Below, one piece after another: positions 1 to 9,086 of a stretch of DNA of 64,000 bases (positions within the stretch are counted from its first letter, which is position 1; every line of letters starts with the position of its first letter). This DNA comes from Microvirga puerhi. Lineage in GTDB: Bacteria > Pseudomonadota > Alphaproteobacteria > Rhizobiales > Beijerinckiaceae. The translations under genes were made by a program, and so were the position numbers. The notes below the pieces were generated by a model. That model saw only the letters and a list, made by a program, of their open reading frames with translations. It made no database searches and was not told the origin of the DNA. The stretch is taken from assembly GCF_020089865.1 (NCBI RefSeq), contig NZ_JAIRBM010000012.1:1-64000 (forward strand). Direction: 5' to 3'.

Positions 1-1792
1 AGCGCAACGCGATGATGGCCTTTTTAGGATCCGTCACGACGGGCGTCAGCAGATGCGGGATGCCGTCGTAGACCGACAGTTCGAGCATCTTCGGATCGAC
101 CATGATCAGCCGGCATTCCTCCGGCTTGAACCGGTACAACAACGACAGGATCATGGTGTTGATGGCGACCGACTTGCCCGAGCCGGTGGTGCCGGCGACG
201 AGCAGGTGCGGCATGCGCGCCAGATCCGCGATCACCGGCTCGCCGCCGATCGTCTTGCCAAGGCACAAGGGAAGCTTGTGCTGAGAGACCGCAAAGTTTT
301 CGCTCGCGAGAAGTTCGCGCAGGAAAACCGTCTCGCGTTTGTGGTTCGGCAATTCGATGCCGATGGCGTTACGGCCGGGAATAACCGCGACGCGTGCAGA
401 GGTTGCGCTCATGGAGCGGGCAATGTCGTCCGACAGGGCCATGACGCGCGAGGATTTGGTGCCGGGCGCCGGTTCGAGCTCGTAGAGCGTCACCACCGGG
501 CCGGGATGAACATGAATCACCTCTCCTTTGACGCCGAAATCGCGAATGATCTTCTCAAGCCGGCCCGCCGTTTCTTCAAGAATGTCCTCGGCCATGACCG
601 GCTCCTGGCGCTCAGGTGGCAGCGCAAGGAATTCGAGGTTGGGTAATTCATAGGCACCTCGAACCGCTACGGAGGGAGTCGGTTCAGGTGCATACGAGAT
701 AACGGAGGCGGGTGTTATGCGGCGAGCAAGATTGGTGTCTTGTTCATCTTCAGGCGCGGGCGCTTCCGCAATCTCCTTCACGACATCCTGAGCCGTATCG
801 ACACTGGAGGTCTGCGGCTCTGCCTCCTCTCCATGTGCGACTGCCTCCTCTTGCTCAATGGCACGTTGCGCAGGAGGCCAGTCGTCGTTGTAAAGCGAGA
901 GGTAACCGACATCCATACCCGCATCAGGTAGGCTTGCAGCATGTAGACTCGCATCGGGCACAGGCACTTCTTGACTTTGCAGGGCCGGAGCCTCTTCCAG
1001 CTCTGCAACTTCGCTCTGTGCGGACTGCGCCTCCGAGGAGACTTTCTGAACACTGTAGTAGCTGAAGCTCCATGCGGAAAAAATGACCTGAGGAGCGATG
1101 GGGAACAGCACCTCTTCCGAAGAGCCCAAATCCATGCCCTGCTGGTTGTCCCCGACAGGACTCTTCTGTTCAGCCCCAGGCTGCGTTTCGTTCTTCATGC
1201 CGTCATCGGAACTGGGCTGGTCCGGGAGGGGCTCCGGATTTGGCAGCTCCATGATTGAATCCATCGTCCCGGGAGCCGCCTCTTTCGTCGTATTCGAAGG
1301 GTAAGTTGCAAGAAGAGTCGCCAACTGACGGCGGATCGCAGGTTCCGTCTCCGAAGGAACCCGCCCAACATCCGACATGCCCGCTTCATGAAGCGATGGA
1401 GCCGGCAGCTCCTTCACGGGTACGTCCGACGCAACGCGGGGCAGATTTGGCTGTACCTTTGCCGCTCCAGCCGGCTGCCCCCTGCTCCCTACGCGTCCGG
1501 TTCTCTCCGGACGAAACTTGTCCGGGGTGCGCGTGCAGGTCGTTCCGGCAACGACAAAGGCCTGCCACCAGGCCGGATGATTGATCGACGTGGGCGACGC
1601 GCCGACCGGGGAAGTTCCCGCTGCAGACGCGGCGGTCCTTGGCTGCTTTGCCACTTGCATATCGGCCGACGGTTGCCCTTGGCTGACCCCTGAACGGGCA
1701 GGAAGGACAACGCTCCGATTTTGAAGGACTTCAGCCTCCTGGTTCTGGTGGAGTTCAGACTTTGCAAAGGGGGAAGGTCGGGTGGAACGCAT
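1..1792 (-). CDS. FtsK/SpoIIIE-family DNA translocase lacking a membrane domain (C-terminus cut by window edge)
   Basis: ATP-driven double-stranded DNA pump of the FtsK/SpoIIIE/HerA class, which moves chromosome ends during division. About 597 codons are visible. Residues 1-375 or so form a low-complexity, Pro/Gln/Glu-rich linker with no hydrophobic stretch. The alpha-domain starts near residue 380 (YELPNLEFLALPP), followed by the IHVHPGPVVTLYE region, Walker A (GTTGSGKS, about residue 535) and Walker B-like LIMVDPKMLEL. The frame is open from an in-frame TGA at 1799-1801 to the window edge, so the ATG at 1792 is the most upstream start possible. Canonical FtsK has four N-terminal membrane helices; they are absent here, so this is probably a soluble second paralogue rather than the septal FtsK. 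The gamma DNA-reading domain lies outside the window. Confidence 0.88.
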   Translation of the reverse strand, partial: MRSTRPSPFAKSELHQNQEAEVLQNRSVVLPARSGVSQGQPSADMQVAKQPRTAASAAGTSPVGASPTSINHPAWWQAFVVAGTTCTRTPDKFRPERTGRVGSRGQPAGAAKVQPNLPRVASDVPVKELPAPSLHEAGMSDVGRVPSETEPAIRRQLATLLATYPSNTTKEAAPGTMDSIMELPNPEPLPDQPSSDDGMKNETQPGAEQKSPVGDNQQGMDLGSSEEVLFPIAPQVIFSAWSFSYYSVQKVSSEAQSAQSEVAELEEAPALQSQEVPVPDASLHAASLPDAGMDVGYLSLYNDDWPPAQRAIEQEEAVAHGEEAEPQTSSVDTAQDVVKEIAEAPAPEDEQDTNLARRITPASVISYAPEPTPSVAVRGAYELPNLEFLALPPERQEPVMAEDILEETAGRLEKIIRDFGVKGEVIHVHPGPVVTLYELEPAPGTKSSRVMALSDDIARSMSATSARVAVIPGRNAIGIELPNHKRETVFLRELLASENFAVSQHKLPLCLGKTIGGEPVIADLARMPHLLVAGTTGSGKSVAINTMILSLLYRFKPEECRLIMVDPKMLELSVYDGIPHLLTPVVTDPKKAIIALR

Positions 1793-2207
1793 CTGATCTC
1801 AGAGTTGGAAGGGCCTTTGGCCCGATGGCGGACTTGATGCGCAATGTGGATCGGACTGGTAAAAAGACGGTTAGGCCGGAGCGATCGAGCTGTCCGCCGA
1901 TGGCCTTGGTGCGGCAGCCCATCACTTGAAAGCAAGGTAACGCCTAGGCTTCAGGCTAATTTCTAAATTTTTTCGTCTCGAACCATGCCGCTGGGGAAGT
2001 TGCTAGGGAACGAGCGACAGAACCCTGCCGGTGGAGCAAAGAGGTCCCGCAGCGATTCGCCGCTCCATCCGCTTTCACGTCTACTTGATGGCTATGCGCT
2101 CGGTCTCCGGGATCGATCGGCTCGGCATAGCTTCTAGGTCCGATCCATCAACAGAGCCGGCTTTGGAAATCCAAAGTACGGCGGCGTGGAGATGGAGCGC
2201 ACCTCTC
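1793..2207. other. Intergenic stretch with no convincing gene
   Basis: Lies between the start of the translocase gene and the end of the TauE-like gene, both on the minus strand, so it should hold the translocase promoter. I see an AT-richer patch around 1955-1975 but no clear -35/-10 pair, terminator hairpin or conserved open frame. The open frames here on either strand give arginine-rich peptides without family signatures. Confidence 0.4.
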
Positions 2208-2975
2208 TCATGTGAACCCAGCCAGATGAACGACCGCTGGCGCGCTCAGGGAGACGCCGGAGAGAAACAAGAGAGCAAACACGATACGCCGCATCGTGAC
2301 AGCGGCGAGAGGCGGAGGCCAACGGCGCGCTGCATAGGTGGCTGCCATCACGACGGGAATTGCCAAGAGGCCGAACCACGCAGAACCGGTCGGCAAATCG
2401 CCGGATAGACCGACGAGTCCAATACGAAAGACCGCGTTCAAGGCAAACACCGTCACGAGCGTCTCTCGAATTTTCAAGAGCGGCATAGGCTGACGGTAAA
2501 AGTGATACACGAGGGGCGGTCCCGCCGTTGAGAACATTCCGCCCATGAGGCCGGCAATGCCTCCAAAAAACAGAAACGATACATTGCGTGACGGACGGGC
2601 CAATGGCTCCGGCTTCTTGGCGAGCTGAAGGCTCGAGATGATGATGACGCCACCAAGAATAGCCCGAAGCCAATCGGCCTGCGTACCCGCCAGCGTTTCT
2701 AAGAGCGCGTAGCCCACGAACAGCATCGGAATGCTTGCAATCATCACGAGGCGGAACTCTCGCCACGCGACATCCCGCCATCCTTTCAGAAGCATCTGCG
2801 TCGCATTCACAAGCGTCAGAACACTCACGATCATGGCGGCCTCTGGCAGCGATAGGAGGCCGGTGAGTCCGATCCCACCCATCGTAATCAGACCGAAGGC
2901 AAAACCTGTCAGGGTTTGCGCATAGGCGGCTGCACCGGTCAGTACTAAGAAACCAATAAGTGTGAGGAGAGACAT
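2208..2975 (-). CDS. TauE/SafE-family membrane exporter
   Basis: Integral inner-membrane protein of 255 residues with about seven to eight hydrophobic helices arranged as two similar halves, typical of the TauE/SafE/DUF81 family. Known members move sulfite, sulfoacetate or other small organic anions. The family signature is seen in the Gly-rich first helix (LTGFAFGLITMGGIGL) and in the repeated half starting FLFFGGIAGLMGGMFSTAGPP. The start ATG is preceded by only a weak ribosome site. The gene is divergent from the LacI gene of the purine operon, with about 350 bases between the two starts, so the substrate cannot be read from the neighbours. The exact transported anion is unknown. Confidence 0.85.
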   Translation of the reverse strand: MSLLTLIGFLVLTGAAAYAQTLTGFAFGLITMGGIGLTGLLSLPEAAMIVSVLTLVNATQMLLKGWRDVAWREFRLVMIASIPMLFVGYALLETLAGTQADWLRAILGGVIIISSLQLAKKPEPLARPSRNVSFLFFGGIAGLMGGMFSTAGPPLVYHFYRQPMPLLKIRETLVTVFALNAVFRIGLVGLSGDLPTGSAWFGLLAIPVVMAATYAARRWPPPLAAVTMRRIVFALLFLSGVSLSAPAVVHLAGFT

Positions 2976-3004
2976 GTTCTCGGATGACTTTGGGGCCCAG
3001 GGCG

Positions 3005-3211
3005 TCAGGAGGTGACATTCCTACGTGGAGAGGCGGGCCGATCCAGACATAGATCCAGCGGGCCCCTTTCGACAAGCGGGTCACTTGAGATGAATGGTCC
3101 GCCGTCAATCTGCCCGGTAAGAAGGATGTCCTTTGTCGGATAGGTGCCCACGACTTCCACGACGTGCAAAGGCAGAGGCTCGGTTTGTTGCGATAGGCGT
3201 GGGCGCCGCAT
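3005..3211 (-). CDS. Possible small protein or gene remnant (68 aa)
   Basis: A short frame just upstream of the TauE-like gene on the same strand. The peptide contains HVVEVVGTYPTKDILLTGQI, which looks more protein-like than a chance frame, but I recognise no family. A perfect TATAAT on the minus strand at 3221-3226 lies ten bases before the start codon, so a transcript from it would be nearly leaderless; no matching -35 was found. It could equally be a decayed fragment of a larger gene, or the untranslated leader of the exporter gene. Confidence 0.22.
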   Translation of the reverse strand: MRRPRLSQQTEPLPLHVVEVVGTYPTKDILLTGQIDGGPFISSDPLVERGPLDLCLDRPASPRRNVTS

Positions 3212-3300
3212 CGTCCATTCATTATATCGTTTCGCGTGACGATCCGGGTCATTGTTGCCGAATTTTTGGATTCGACATCGAACACAATTCGCGTAGAAGT

Positions 3301-3316
3301 GATTAAACGGTTAATC
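3301..3316. promoter_or_regulatory. Candidate LacI-type operator of the purine operon
   Basis: GATTAAACGGTTAATC is an inverted repeat matching at 14 of 16 positions, centred on CG, the classical architecture of LacI-family operators. It sits 16 bases before the in-frame GTG at 3332, so autoregulation of the LacI gene and the coupled transporter operon is likely. Its position argues against translation starting further upstream. Confidence 0.5.
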
Positions 3317-3331
3317 AAGACAGCAGCCCCT

Positions 3332-4411
3332 GTGTCCACCTTTCGCCCACGCCCCAATTTGAGCGACATTGCCGCTTCGCTGGGCGTTTCCGTCGCCACG
3401 GTCTCCAATGCTCTGTCGGGAAAGGGGCGGGTGTCGGCGGAACTCATCGAGCAGATCAGAAAGAAAGCTGCCGACGTCGGTTATATTCCTAGCATGACGA
3501 GCAAGGCGCTTCGTACGGGCCGGAGCGGCGTTCTCGGCCTCGTCCTCGCCAACATCGCGCATCCCCTCTTCCCTCAATTGGCTCAGGCTATTGAATATGC
3601 GGCCGCAAAGTCCGGATATGGCGTGCTCATCGGGGATTCCCGCGGCGATGTCAGCGCCCAGACCCAGGCCATCAATCGCCTCATCGAGCGGGGAGCGGAC
3701 GGTCTCATCGTCGTGCCTCGGCGCGGAACACGGATCGGCGACATCGGACGGCCCGTCGCCGTCATCGACAGCCCTTCGACGCCCGGCAATACAGTCGCGG
3801 CGGACCACTGGGACGGGGGCCAGCAGATTGCTCAGTACCTCCTGTCCCAAGGGCACCGACATTTCGTTCTGATTGGTGGCAACCCGAACTCCAACGTGCA
3901 GAACGATCGGATCGGAGGCATTCGATCCTCGCTCTCTTCTGCGGCGGTCCATGACACCATCTGGATCGAGGACATGGAACGCATGAACGGCTCAGGCTGC
4001 GATCTGGGGATCACGAAGAAGTTTCAGCAAGGCTTCACGGCGTTCTGCGCCGTTTCAGACCTTCACGCCCTACGGGTCTTGATGGAACTCCAGCGCGCGG
4101 GGATTTCAGTCCCAAAAGATGCCAGCGTCACGGGCTTCGACGATCTGATCTGGTCATCAGTTGTCACGCCGTCCCTGACGACCATGCGCATGGACATGGC
4201 GACGATCGCCGAGATCGCCGTCGCAAGCCTGTTGAATGATATCGAAATCGCAGCTCGCGATACACCTCCGAAGAAGATCGGCCTCTCGATGGCCAAAGGG
4301 CCTGCCAAATCGCTGACGCCGAGCGTCCCGATGCACCTCATCATTCGTCAGTCGAGCGGCCCAGCGCCGCTCGACGAATCTCACCCCCCGGAAGGATTAG
4401 ACCTGCCATGA
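3332..4411 (+). CDS. LacI-family regulator of the purine transport/salvage operon
   Basis: DNA-binding repressor with a periplasmic-binding-protein-like effector domain, 359 residues from the chosen start. The helix-turn-helix is LSDIAASLGVSVATVSNAL at residues 10-28, where LacI proteins normally carry it, followed by the hinge and the core (GVLGLVLANIAHPLF, then VTGFDDL near the end). The frame is open further upstream to a GTG at 3236, but that would add a 32-residue tail before the helix-turn-helix and put the operator-like palindrome inside the gene, so GTG 3332 is preferred although its ribosome site is weak. The stop overlaps the next gene by ATGA, so regulator and transporter are co-transcribed. 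The effector is probably a purine base or nucleoside; this is inferred from neighbours only. Confidence 0.88.
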   Translation: MSTFRPRPNLSDIAASLGVSVATVSNALSGKGRVSAELIEQIRKKAADVGYIPSMTSKALRTGRSGVLGLVLANIAHPLFPQLAQAIEYAAAKSGYGVLIGDSRGDVSAQTQAINRLIERGADGLIVVPRRGTRIGDIGRPVAVIDSPSTPGNTVAADHWDGGQQIAQYLLSQGHRHFVLIGGNPNSNVQNDRIGGIRSSLSSAAVHDTIWIEDMERMNGSGCDLGITKKFQQGFTAFCAVSDLHALRVLMELQRAGISVPKDASVTGFDDLIWSSVVTPSLTTMRMDMATIAEIAVASLLNDIEIAARDTPPKKIGLSMAKGPAKSLTPSVPMHLIIRQSSGPAPLDESHPPEGLDLP

Positions 4412-5430
4412 GAAAGATACTTCTCGCGTCAAGCACAGCGTTCCTGCTCTGCCTGTCCTCGGCCCAAGCACAAGAGCGCAAGCTCGTCATCTCGGTTTAC
4501 GGATTTGCACAGGATGCGTTCAAGACCATCCTGTACGATCCCTTCGAGGCAAAGTGCGGCTGCAAGGTCGTGGTCGAAACCGGAAACAGCGTCGAGCGTC
4601 TGGCTAAGCTCGAAGCGAACAAGAACGCTCCGGTGATCGACATGGCCGTGGTTGCGACGCCGGATGCGCTCGCGGCCTCGCGCGCCAATCTGATCGAGCC
4701 GATCGATGTGTCGAAGCTGACCAACTACGACAAGCTTTACGATGTCGCCAAGGATCCGATCGGCGGCCATCTGAGCGTCGGCTACACCTTTTATGCAACG
4801 TCTATCGTCTATCGATCGGACAAGGTCACGATCAATTCCTGGAACGATCTCTTCTCCAAGGAGCTTGCGGGCCGTGTGGCGTTTCCGAACGTGACCACCA
4901 ACCAGGGCCCTCCCACGCTCTACATGATCGGCAAGGCCATGGGTCAGAACACACCAGATCTGAAGGCGCCGATCGAGAAGGTCGCGGAGCACAAGGATGA
5001 TTTCGTGACGTTCTACGTCCGCTCCTCGCAGCTCACACAGCTGATGCAGCAGGATGAGATCTGGGCAGCTCCGATCGGCCGGTTCGCATGGGAAGGCTTT
5101 GCGAAGATGAACCTTCCGATCAAATGGGCAACCCCGAAGGAAGGCCAGACGGGCGGTATGAATGTGATGATCCTGACCAAGGGTGCCAAGAACAAGGAGC
5201 TTGCCTACCAGTTCATGGATTTTTGGCTCTCGACGGAAATCCAGACCAAGCTCGCGGAAAAACTGATCGACAGCCCGGCCAATAAGGAAGTGAAGCTCGA
5301 TCCCAAGATCGCCGACAACCTCACCTATGGCGAGGAGACAGCGAAGTCGCTCGACCTCCAGCCGGCGGACGCGATTCTCGACAATCGCGAGAGCTGGATT
5401 TCACAGTGGAACGCCAAGGTCGGCCAGTAA
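4408..5430 (+). CDS. ABC transporter periplasmic substrate-binding protein (PotD-like class)
   Basis: Exported binding protein of 340 residues that delivers ligand to the two downstream permeases. Residues 1-22 form a signal peptide ending AQA before mature QERKLVISVYGF. The rest resembles the spermidine/putrescine and iron(III) binding-protein class, with a two-lobed fold and the conserved stretch VGYTFYATSIVYRSDKV. GGAAGGA lies about ten bases before the ATG, which overlaps the LacI stop. The neighbouring nucleoside hydrolase and adenine deaminase suggest that the ligand is a purine nucleoside or base rather than a polyamine. That is inference; binding residues for polyamines cannot be judged from sequence alone. 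Confidence 0.87.
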   Translation: MRKILLASSTAFLLCLSSAQAQERKLVISVYGFAQDAFKTILYDPFEAKCGCKVVVETGNSVERLAKLEANKNAPVIDMAVVATPDALAASRANLIEPIDVSKLTNYDKLYDVAKDPIGGHLSVGYTFYATSIVYRSDKVTINSWNDLFSKELAGRVAFPNVTTNQGPPTLYMIGKAMGQNTPDLKAPIEKVAEHKDDFVTFYVRSSQLTQLMQQDEIWAAPIGRFAWEGFAKMNLPIKWATPKEGQTGGMNVMILTKGAKNKELAYQFMDFWLSTEIQTKLAEKLIDSPANKEVKLDPKIADNLTYGEETAKSLDLQPADAILDNRESWISQWNAKVGQ

Positions 5431-5450
5431 GCTATCGAGCGTTTCAATCC

Positions 5451-5481
5451 TGCGATCCCAGCATCCTTCGCCGGGATCGCA
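5451..5481 (+). terminator. Stem-loop after the binding-protein gene
   Basis: TGCGATCCC pairs perfectly with GGGATCGCA across a 13-base loop, 20 bases past the binding-protein stop and before the first permease. There is no T-run, so it is more likely a partial terminator or 3' mRNA stabiliser that keeps binding-protein levels above permease levels. Confidence 0.5.
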
Positions 5482-5529
5482 CTCTCTCCTTCACGATCGC
5501 GCCGCCTCTCATCGACGGACCAACACATT

Positions 5530-6357
5530 ATGTTTCAAAGTCGAGCCGAATCCCTGGCTCTCGTATTGCCGGCGATGCTTTTTGCGGCGGTGATCTTCAT
5601 CGCGCCTGTCCTGATCCTTCTGTCGGAGGGTCTCCGACCGGCCGGCAGCTGGTCGCTTACGTATTATATTTCTTTCTTTACGACACCGCTCAACCTGACC
5701 GTCTTTCTCCGCACGCTGAAACTCGGAGCGCTGGTCACCGTCTCCGCCGCCGTGATCGGCTATGCGGCAGCCCTTTGCATCGTGAACCTGTCGCCCAAAG
5801 GACGAGGTCAGATGGTCGGGCTGATCGTCCTTCCACTGATGATTTCTCCGGTCGCCCGGACCTATGCATGGATCGTCATCCTCGGCCGCACGGGAATCGT
5901 GAACCAGGCCCTCGGCGCGCTCGGCCTGACGGATGCTCCGTTGCGCATTCTGTTCTCGGAAACGGCGATCTTCATCGGGCTTCTTCAGCTCTTCCTGCCG
6001 TTGATGATCATCTCGCTCGTCAGCGCCCTGGAAAACATGCCCCGCGATGCCATTTCGGCCGCGCGCGTTCTCGGTGCGAACTGGCTTCAGGTGTTCTGGA
6101 AGGTGATCCTCCCCTTGACGAAGGAAGGCCTCGTCATCGGAGGAACGCTGGTCTTCACCGGCTCCCTCACGGCCTACATCACTCCCGCCATCCTCGGCGG
6201 CTCCAAGGTGCTCATGCTGGAAACCTTGCTCTATCAGCGCGTCACGATCGCGAACGATTTCGCATCGGCGAGCGTCATCGCCATGATCCTCATCGTTATG
6301 AGCTTTTCCGCCAATCTTCTCCTGAAGCGTCTGGCAACGGCGAGGGCCAAGCGATGA
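5530..6357 (+). CDS. ABC transporter permease (PotB-like)
   Basis: Inner-membrane subunit of 275 residues with about six transmembrane helices, the first at residues 11-31. The EAA-type cytoplasmic loop that contacts the ATPase is seen as DAISAARVLGANWLQVFWKVILP. This is the first permease of a heterodimeric PotBC-like importer. It ends with ATGA overlap into the second permease. The 99-base gap before it carries the stem-loop described separately, so expression relative to the binding protein may be reduced. Confidence 0.9.
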   Translation: MFQSRAESLALVLPAMLFAAVIFIAPVLILLSEGLRPAGSWSLTYYISFFTTPLNLTVFLRTLKLGALVTVSAAVIGYAAALCIVNLSPKGRGQMVGLIVLPLMISPVARTYAWIVILGRTGIVNQALGALGLTDAPLRILFSETAIFIGLLQLFLPLMIISLVSALENMPRDAISAARVLGANWLQVFWKVILPLTKEGLVIGGTLVFTGSLTAYITPAILGGSKVLMLETLLYQRVTIANDFASASVIAMILIVMSFSANLLLKRLATARAKR

Positions 6358-7133
6358 CGTCCCGCATTCTCTCGACAGCCATCCTCGGAGCCGTCATGAT
6401 CTTCTTGATCGGCCCCTTCTTCATCATCGTCGCGGCATCGCTCTCTGCCGGCGAGACCCTTGCCTTCCCACCGCAGGGCCTCTCGTTCAGATGGGTTCTT
6501 AAAGTTTTCGAGATCGAAAGCTTCCGGTCGAGCTTCGCCATGTCGATGATGTTGGCCGTATTCGGCACGCTGGCCGCGCTGTTGATCGGAACGCCCGTGT
6601 CATATGCACTCGCCCGCTACAAGCTCCCTCTGGGAGAAACGATCCGGACGATCGTCTCAGCCCCTATCATCGTGCCGGGCATCGTCGTCGGCCTCGCTTT
6701 GCTTCGCTATCTGGTCATTCCCTTCGGATTCAACCTGACACTCGCCTTGTTCATGGCGCATACGGCTCTCGTGCTGCCATATGCTGTGCGCGTCGTTTCC
6801 GCAAGCATGACCAATCTCCGGAGCGATATCGAGGAAGCGGCGGTTCTTCTCGGCTGCTCGCGTCTTGGCGCGTTTCTCCGCGTCGTGCTCCCGAATATTC
6901 GAGGCGGAATTCTCGCCGCCTTCATTCTCGGGTTCGTGACGAGCTTCAATCAGGTTCCGGTTTCGCTTTTCTTGTCGGGTCCCGGCATTCGTACCCTGCC
7001 GATCGATATGCTGGCCTATCTTGAGACCACCTACGATCCTTCGGTAGCGGCGCTCTCCGCTCTCCTCGCTTTCATGTCCATCGGCATTGTCTTTCTCGCC
7101 GAACGTTTCCTTGGATTCTCCCGCTATGTCTGA
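6354..7133 (+). CDS. ABC transporter permease (PotC-like)
   Basis: Second inner-membrane subunit, 259 residues. Its N-terminal helix is [19 protein letters not shown], and the EAA loop reads [22 protein letters not shown]. The start ATG is fixed by the ATGA overlap with the first permease. The end overlaps the ATPase gene by eight bases, so all transporter subunits are translationally coupled. The frame is open upstream of 6354, but that region encodes the first permease in another frame. Confidence 0.9.
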   Translation: MTSRILSTAILGAVMIFLIGPFFIIVAASLSAGETLAFPPQGLSFRWVLKVFEIESFRSSFAMSMMLAVFGTLAALLIGTPVSYALARYKLPLGETIRTIVSAPIIVPGIVVGLALLRYLVIPFGFNLTLALFMAHTALVLPYAVRVVSASMTNLRSDIEEAAVLLGCSRLGAFLRVVLPNIRGGILAAFILGFVTSFNQVPVSLFLSGPGIRTLPIDMLAYLETTYDPSVAALSALLAFMSIGIVFLAERFLGFSRYV

Positions 7134-8154
7134 TGCGTCCTTCCTCGACCTCGAACGGCTGACCCTGGCCTATGGCGACACGCCTGCCGTCAAGGATCTC
7201 GATCTCTCCATAGGCCGCGGCGAACTCGTTGCCCTTCTCGGCCCCTCCGGCTGCGGAAAGACCACGACGATGCGGTCCATCGCCGGCCTTCTGAAACCCC
7301 GGTCGGGAAAGATCCGGCTGGATGGCGTCGACATCACTCGCGTTCCTGCGAACAAGCGTGCCGTCGGCCTCGTGTTCCAATCCTATGCCTTGTTTCCTCA
7401 TCTCTCGGTATTCGAGAACGTGGCCTTCGGCCTTCGTCTTAAGAAAATTCCCAAGCCGGAGCTGGAGAAGCGCGTCGAGACCGGGTTGAAGTCAGTAGGC
7501 CTAAGCAAGTTTGCGAGCCGCAAGCCCGCAGAGCTTTCCGGCGGACAGCAGCAACGCGTCGCCTTGGCCCGGTCGATGGTGATGGAACCCAAGGTCCTTC
7601 TGCTCGACGAGCCGCTGTCCAACCTCGACGCCCGTCTTCGCCTTGAGATGCGCACCGAGCTGCAGCGCGTTCAGAAGGAGAGCGGCATCACGATGATATT
7701 CGTCACTCACGATCAGGGTGAGGCGCTCGCTCTGGCGGATCGCATTGTCGTGATGCTCGACGGACGCATCGAGCAAATCGGAACACCTGAGGAGATCTAC
7801 AACGCTCCGATCTCCGCTTTCGTGGCAGACTTCGTTGGATTTGAGAACGTCTTTCCGGTGGAGGCCGGAAAGTTGCGGACGCCGCAGGGACTGTTTGCTC
7901 CGCAATCCCCCGTCCCCAACGGTGTCGCCGGACTGGCTTGGCGTCCTACGGGGGTTCATCTCGGGACAGGGAATTTCCAGGGCACAGTTCGCGGAACGTC
8001 CTTCGCCGGGCGCACACGGGAGTATCTGCTCGATTCCCCTCTAGGGACCATCAAGGCCGAAGCTGATGCAGGAGCAGCATCTTACGAGATCGGGGCGGCT
8101 GTACCGTTCAGCCTTCCGGTCGAGAATGCCGCGCTTCTGTCGCGGTTCGGGTGA
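7126..8154 (+). CDS. ABC transporter ATP-binding protein (PotA-like)
   Basis: Cytoplasmic ATPase of 342 residues that powers the purine-associated importer. It shows Walker [11 protein letters not shown]-loop FQSYALFPH, signature [14 protein letters not shown], Walker [13 protein letters not shown] and the switch histidine in FVTHDQ. After about residue 240 there is a C-terminal TOBE-like regulatory region, as in PotA, MalK and FbpC. The ATG at 7126 overlaps the permease stop. An in-frame start 39 bases earlier lies wholly inside the permease gene and would add a non-conserved tail, so it was not chosen. Confidence 0.92.
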   Translation: MSDASFLDLERLTLAYGDTPAVKDLDLSIGRGELVALLGPSGCGKTTTMRSIAGLLKPRSGKIRLDGVDITRVPANKRAVGLVFQSYALFPHLSVFENVAFGLRLKKIPKPELEKRVETGLKSVGLSKFASRKPAELSGGQQQRVALARSMVMEPKVLLLDEPLSNLDARLRLEMRTELQRVQKESGITMIFVTHDQGEALALADRIVVMLDGRIEQIGTPEEIYNAPISAFVADFVGFENVFPVEAGKLRTPQGLFAPQSPVPNGVAGLAWRPTGVHLGTGNFQGTVRGTSFAGRTREYLLDSPLGTIKAEADAGAASYEIGAAVPFSLPVENAALLSRFG

Positions 8155-8159
8155 TCGCC

Positions 8160-9086
8160 ATGGGTGTGTGGATCGATACCGATATGGGGTTTGATGACAT
8201 CCTAGCGATTCTGATCGTCAGCCAGTCGCCTCTTGTCATCGATGGCATCTCGCTCGTCTTCGGCAATGCCCCGCTGGAAACGGTGAAGAACAATGCTGCC
8301 CGCGCAGCAAAGGCTCTCAGATGGACCTATCCAATTCATAGTGGGCGCGCCAAGTCCGTCCTTGGAACATCAGAGACCGCGCAGAACGTTCTTGGAGCGA
8401 GCGGCATTCCGACGTCCGGACAAAGCCTTCCGCCTGCAGCCCCTCTGGCAGAAAGCAACGCGTTCCTTGCCTTAACCCGATGGCTCGAGACGACGGCCGA
8501 CGACGCACCCAAGCGCATTCTGGCGCTCGGTCCTTTGACCAATATCGCCGCCCTGGCTCTCGCCCGCCCCGATCTTGCATCGCGGATCGGCGATCTCGTC
8601 TGGATGGGCGGCGGCGTGACCGGCGGCAATCATACGCCCTCGGCCGAATTCAATGCCTATGCCGATCCTGAGGCTCTCGCCATCGTCGTTGCGAGCGGGA
8701 TCCCGCTGCGCATGGTCGATCTCGACGTATGCCGAAAGGTGCTTGTCGCTCCCTCTGCCGTTGTTCCGATCCGTGAAGCCGGCGGCCGGTATGCGGCCGT
8801 TCTGGCGGATCTGCTCGAAGGCTTTATCAACATCGCGATCCAGCGCCGGCGTCCTGCCATGGCGCTCTATGATCCGATCGCCGCCATCGCTTTCACGAGG
8901 CCCGACATCGTTCACTTCAAACCGGCCCGGATCGAAGTCGAACTCGGCGGGTTCCATACCCGTGGCCGGACGATCGTCGACAGCCGTTATAGCGCTGCCT
9001 TCAATGCGCAGATTGCGGATGACATCGATATCGAGACGGCACGAAACCTAGTCCTTGAGGCTCTGCGCCAGGAGGCCATGCAATGA
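8160..9086 (+). CDS. Nucleoside hydrolase (IU-NH family)
   Basis: Cleaves the N-glycosidic bond of (probably purine) ribonucleosides to free base and ribose. It is a 308-residue protein of the inosine-uridine nucleoside hydrolase family. The calcium-binding N-terminal motif is DTDMGFDD, where the family almost always has DTDPGxDD; the proline is replaced by methionine. Later landmarks are ALGPLTNIA, WMGGG and the Asn/Asp site in EFNAYADPEA. An alternative GTG start at 8151 forms a GTGA overlap with the ATPase gene and adds three residues; either could be used. It sits between a transporter and adenine deaminase, so imported nucleosides would give adenine or hypoxanthine. Confidence 0.88.
   Translation: MGVWIDTDMGFDDILAILIVSQSPLVIDGISLVFGNAPLETVKNNAARAAKALRWTYPIHSGRAKSVLGTSETAQNVLGASGIPTSGQSLPPAAPLAESNAFLALTRWLETTADDAPKRILALGPLTNIAALALARPDLASRIGDLVWMGGGVTGGNHTPSAEFNAYADPEALAIVVASGIPLRMVDLDVCRKVLVAPSAVVPIREAGGRYAAVLADLLEGFINIAIQRRRPAMALYDPIAAIAFTRPDIVHFKPARIEVELGGFHTRGRTIVDSRYSAAFNAQIADDIDIETARNLVLEALRQEAMQ

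Noticed and set aside
1489-1935. Minus-strand frame of 148 codons near the translocase start
   Set aside because: Overlaps the N-terminal region of the FtsK-like gene in another frame and is Arg/Pro-rich; the translocase frame is continuous here.
2134-3447. Minus-strand open frame of 437 codons spanning TauE and the LacI start
   Set aside because: Out of frame with the TauE protein and partly antisense to LacI; Arg/Cys-rich with no family match.
5406-6353. Upstream extension of the PotC-like permease frame
   Set aside because: Although open, it is out of frame with the first permease, which is clearly coding there; the real start is the ATGA overlap at 6354.
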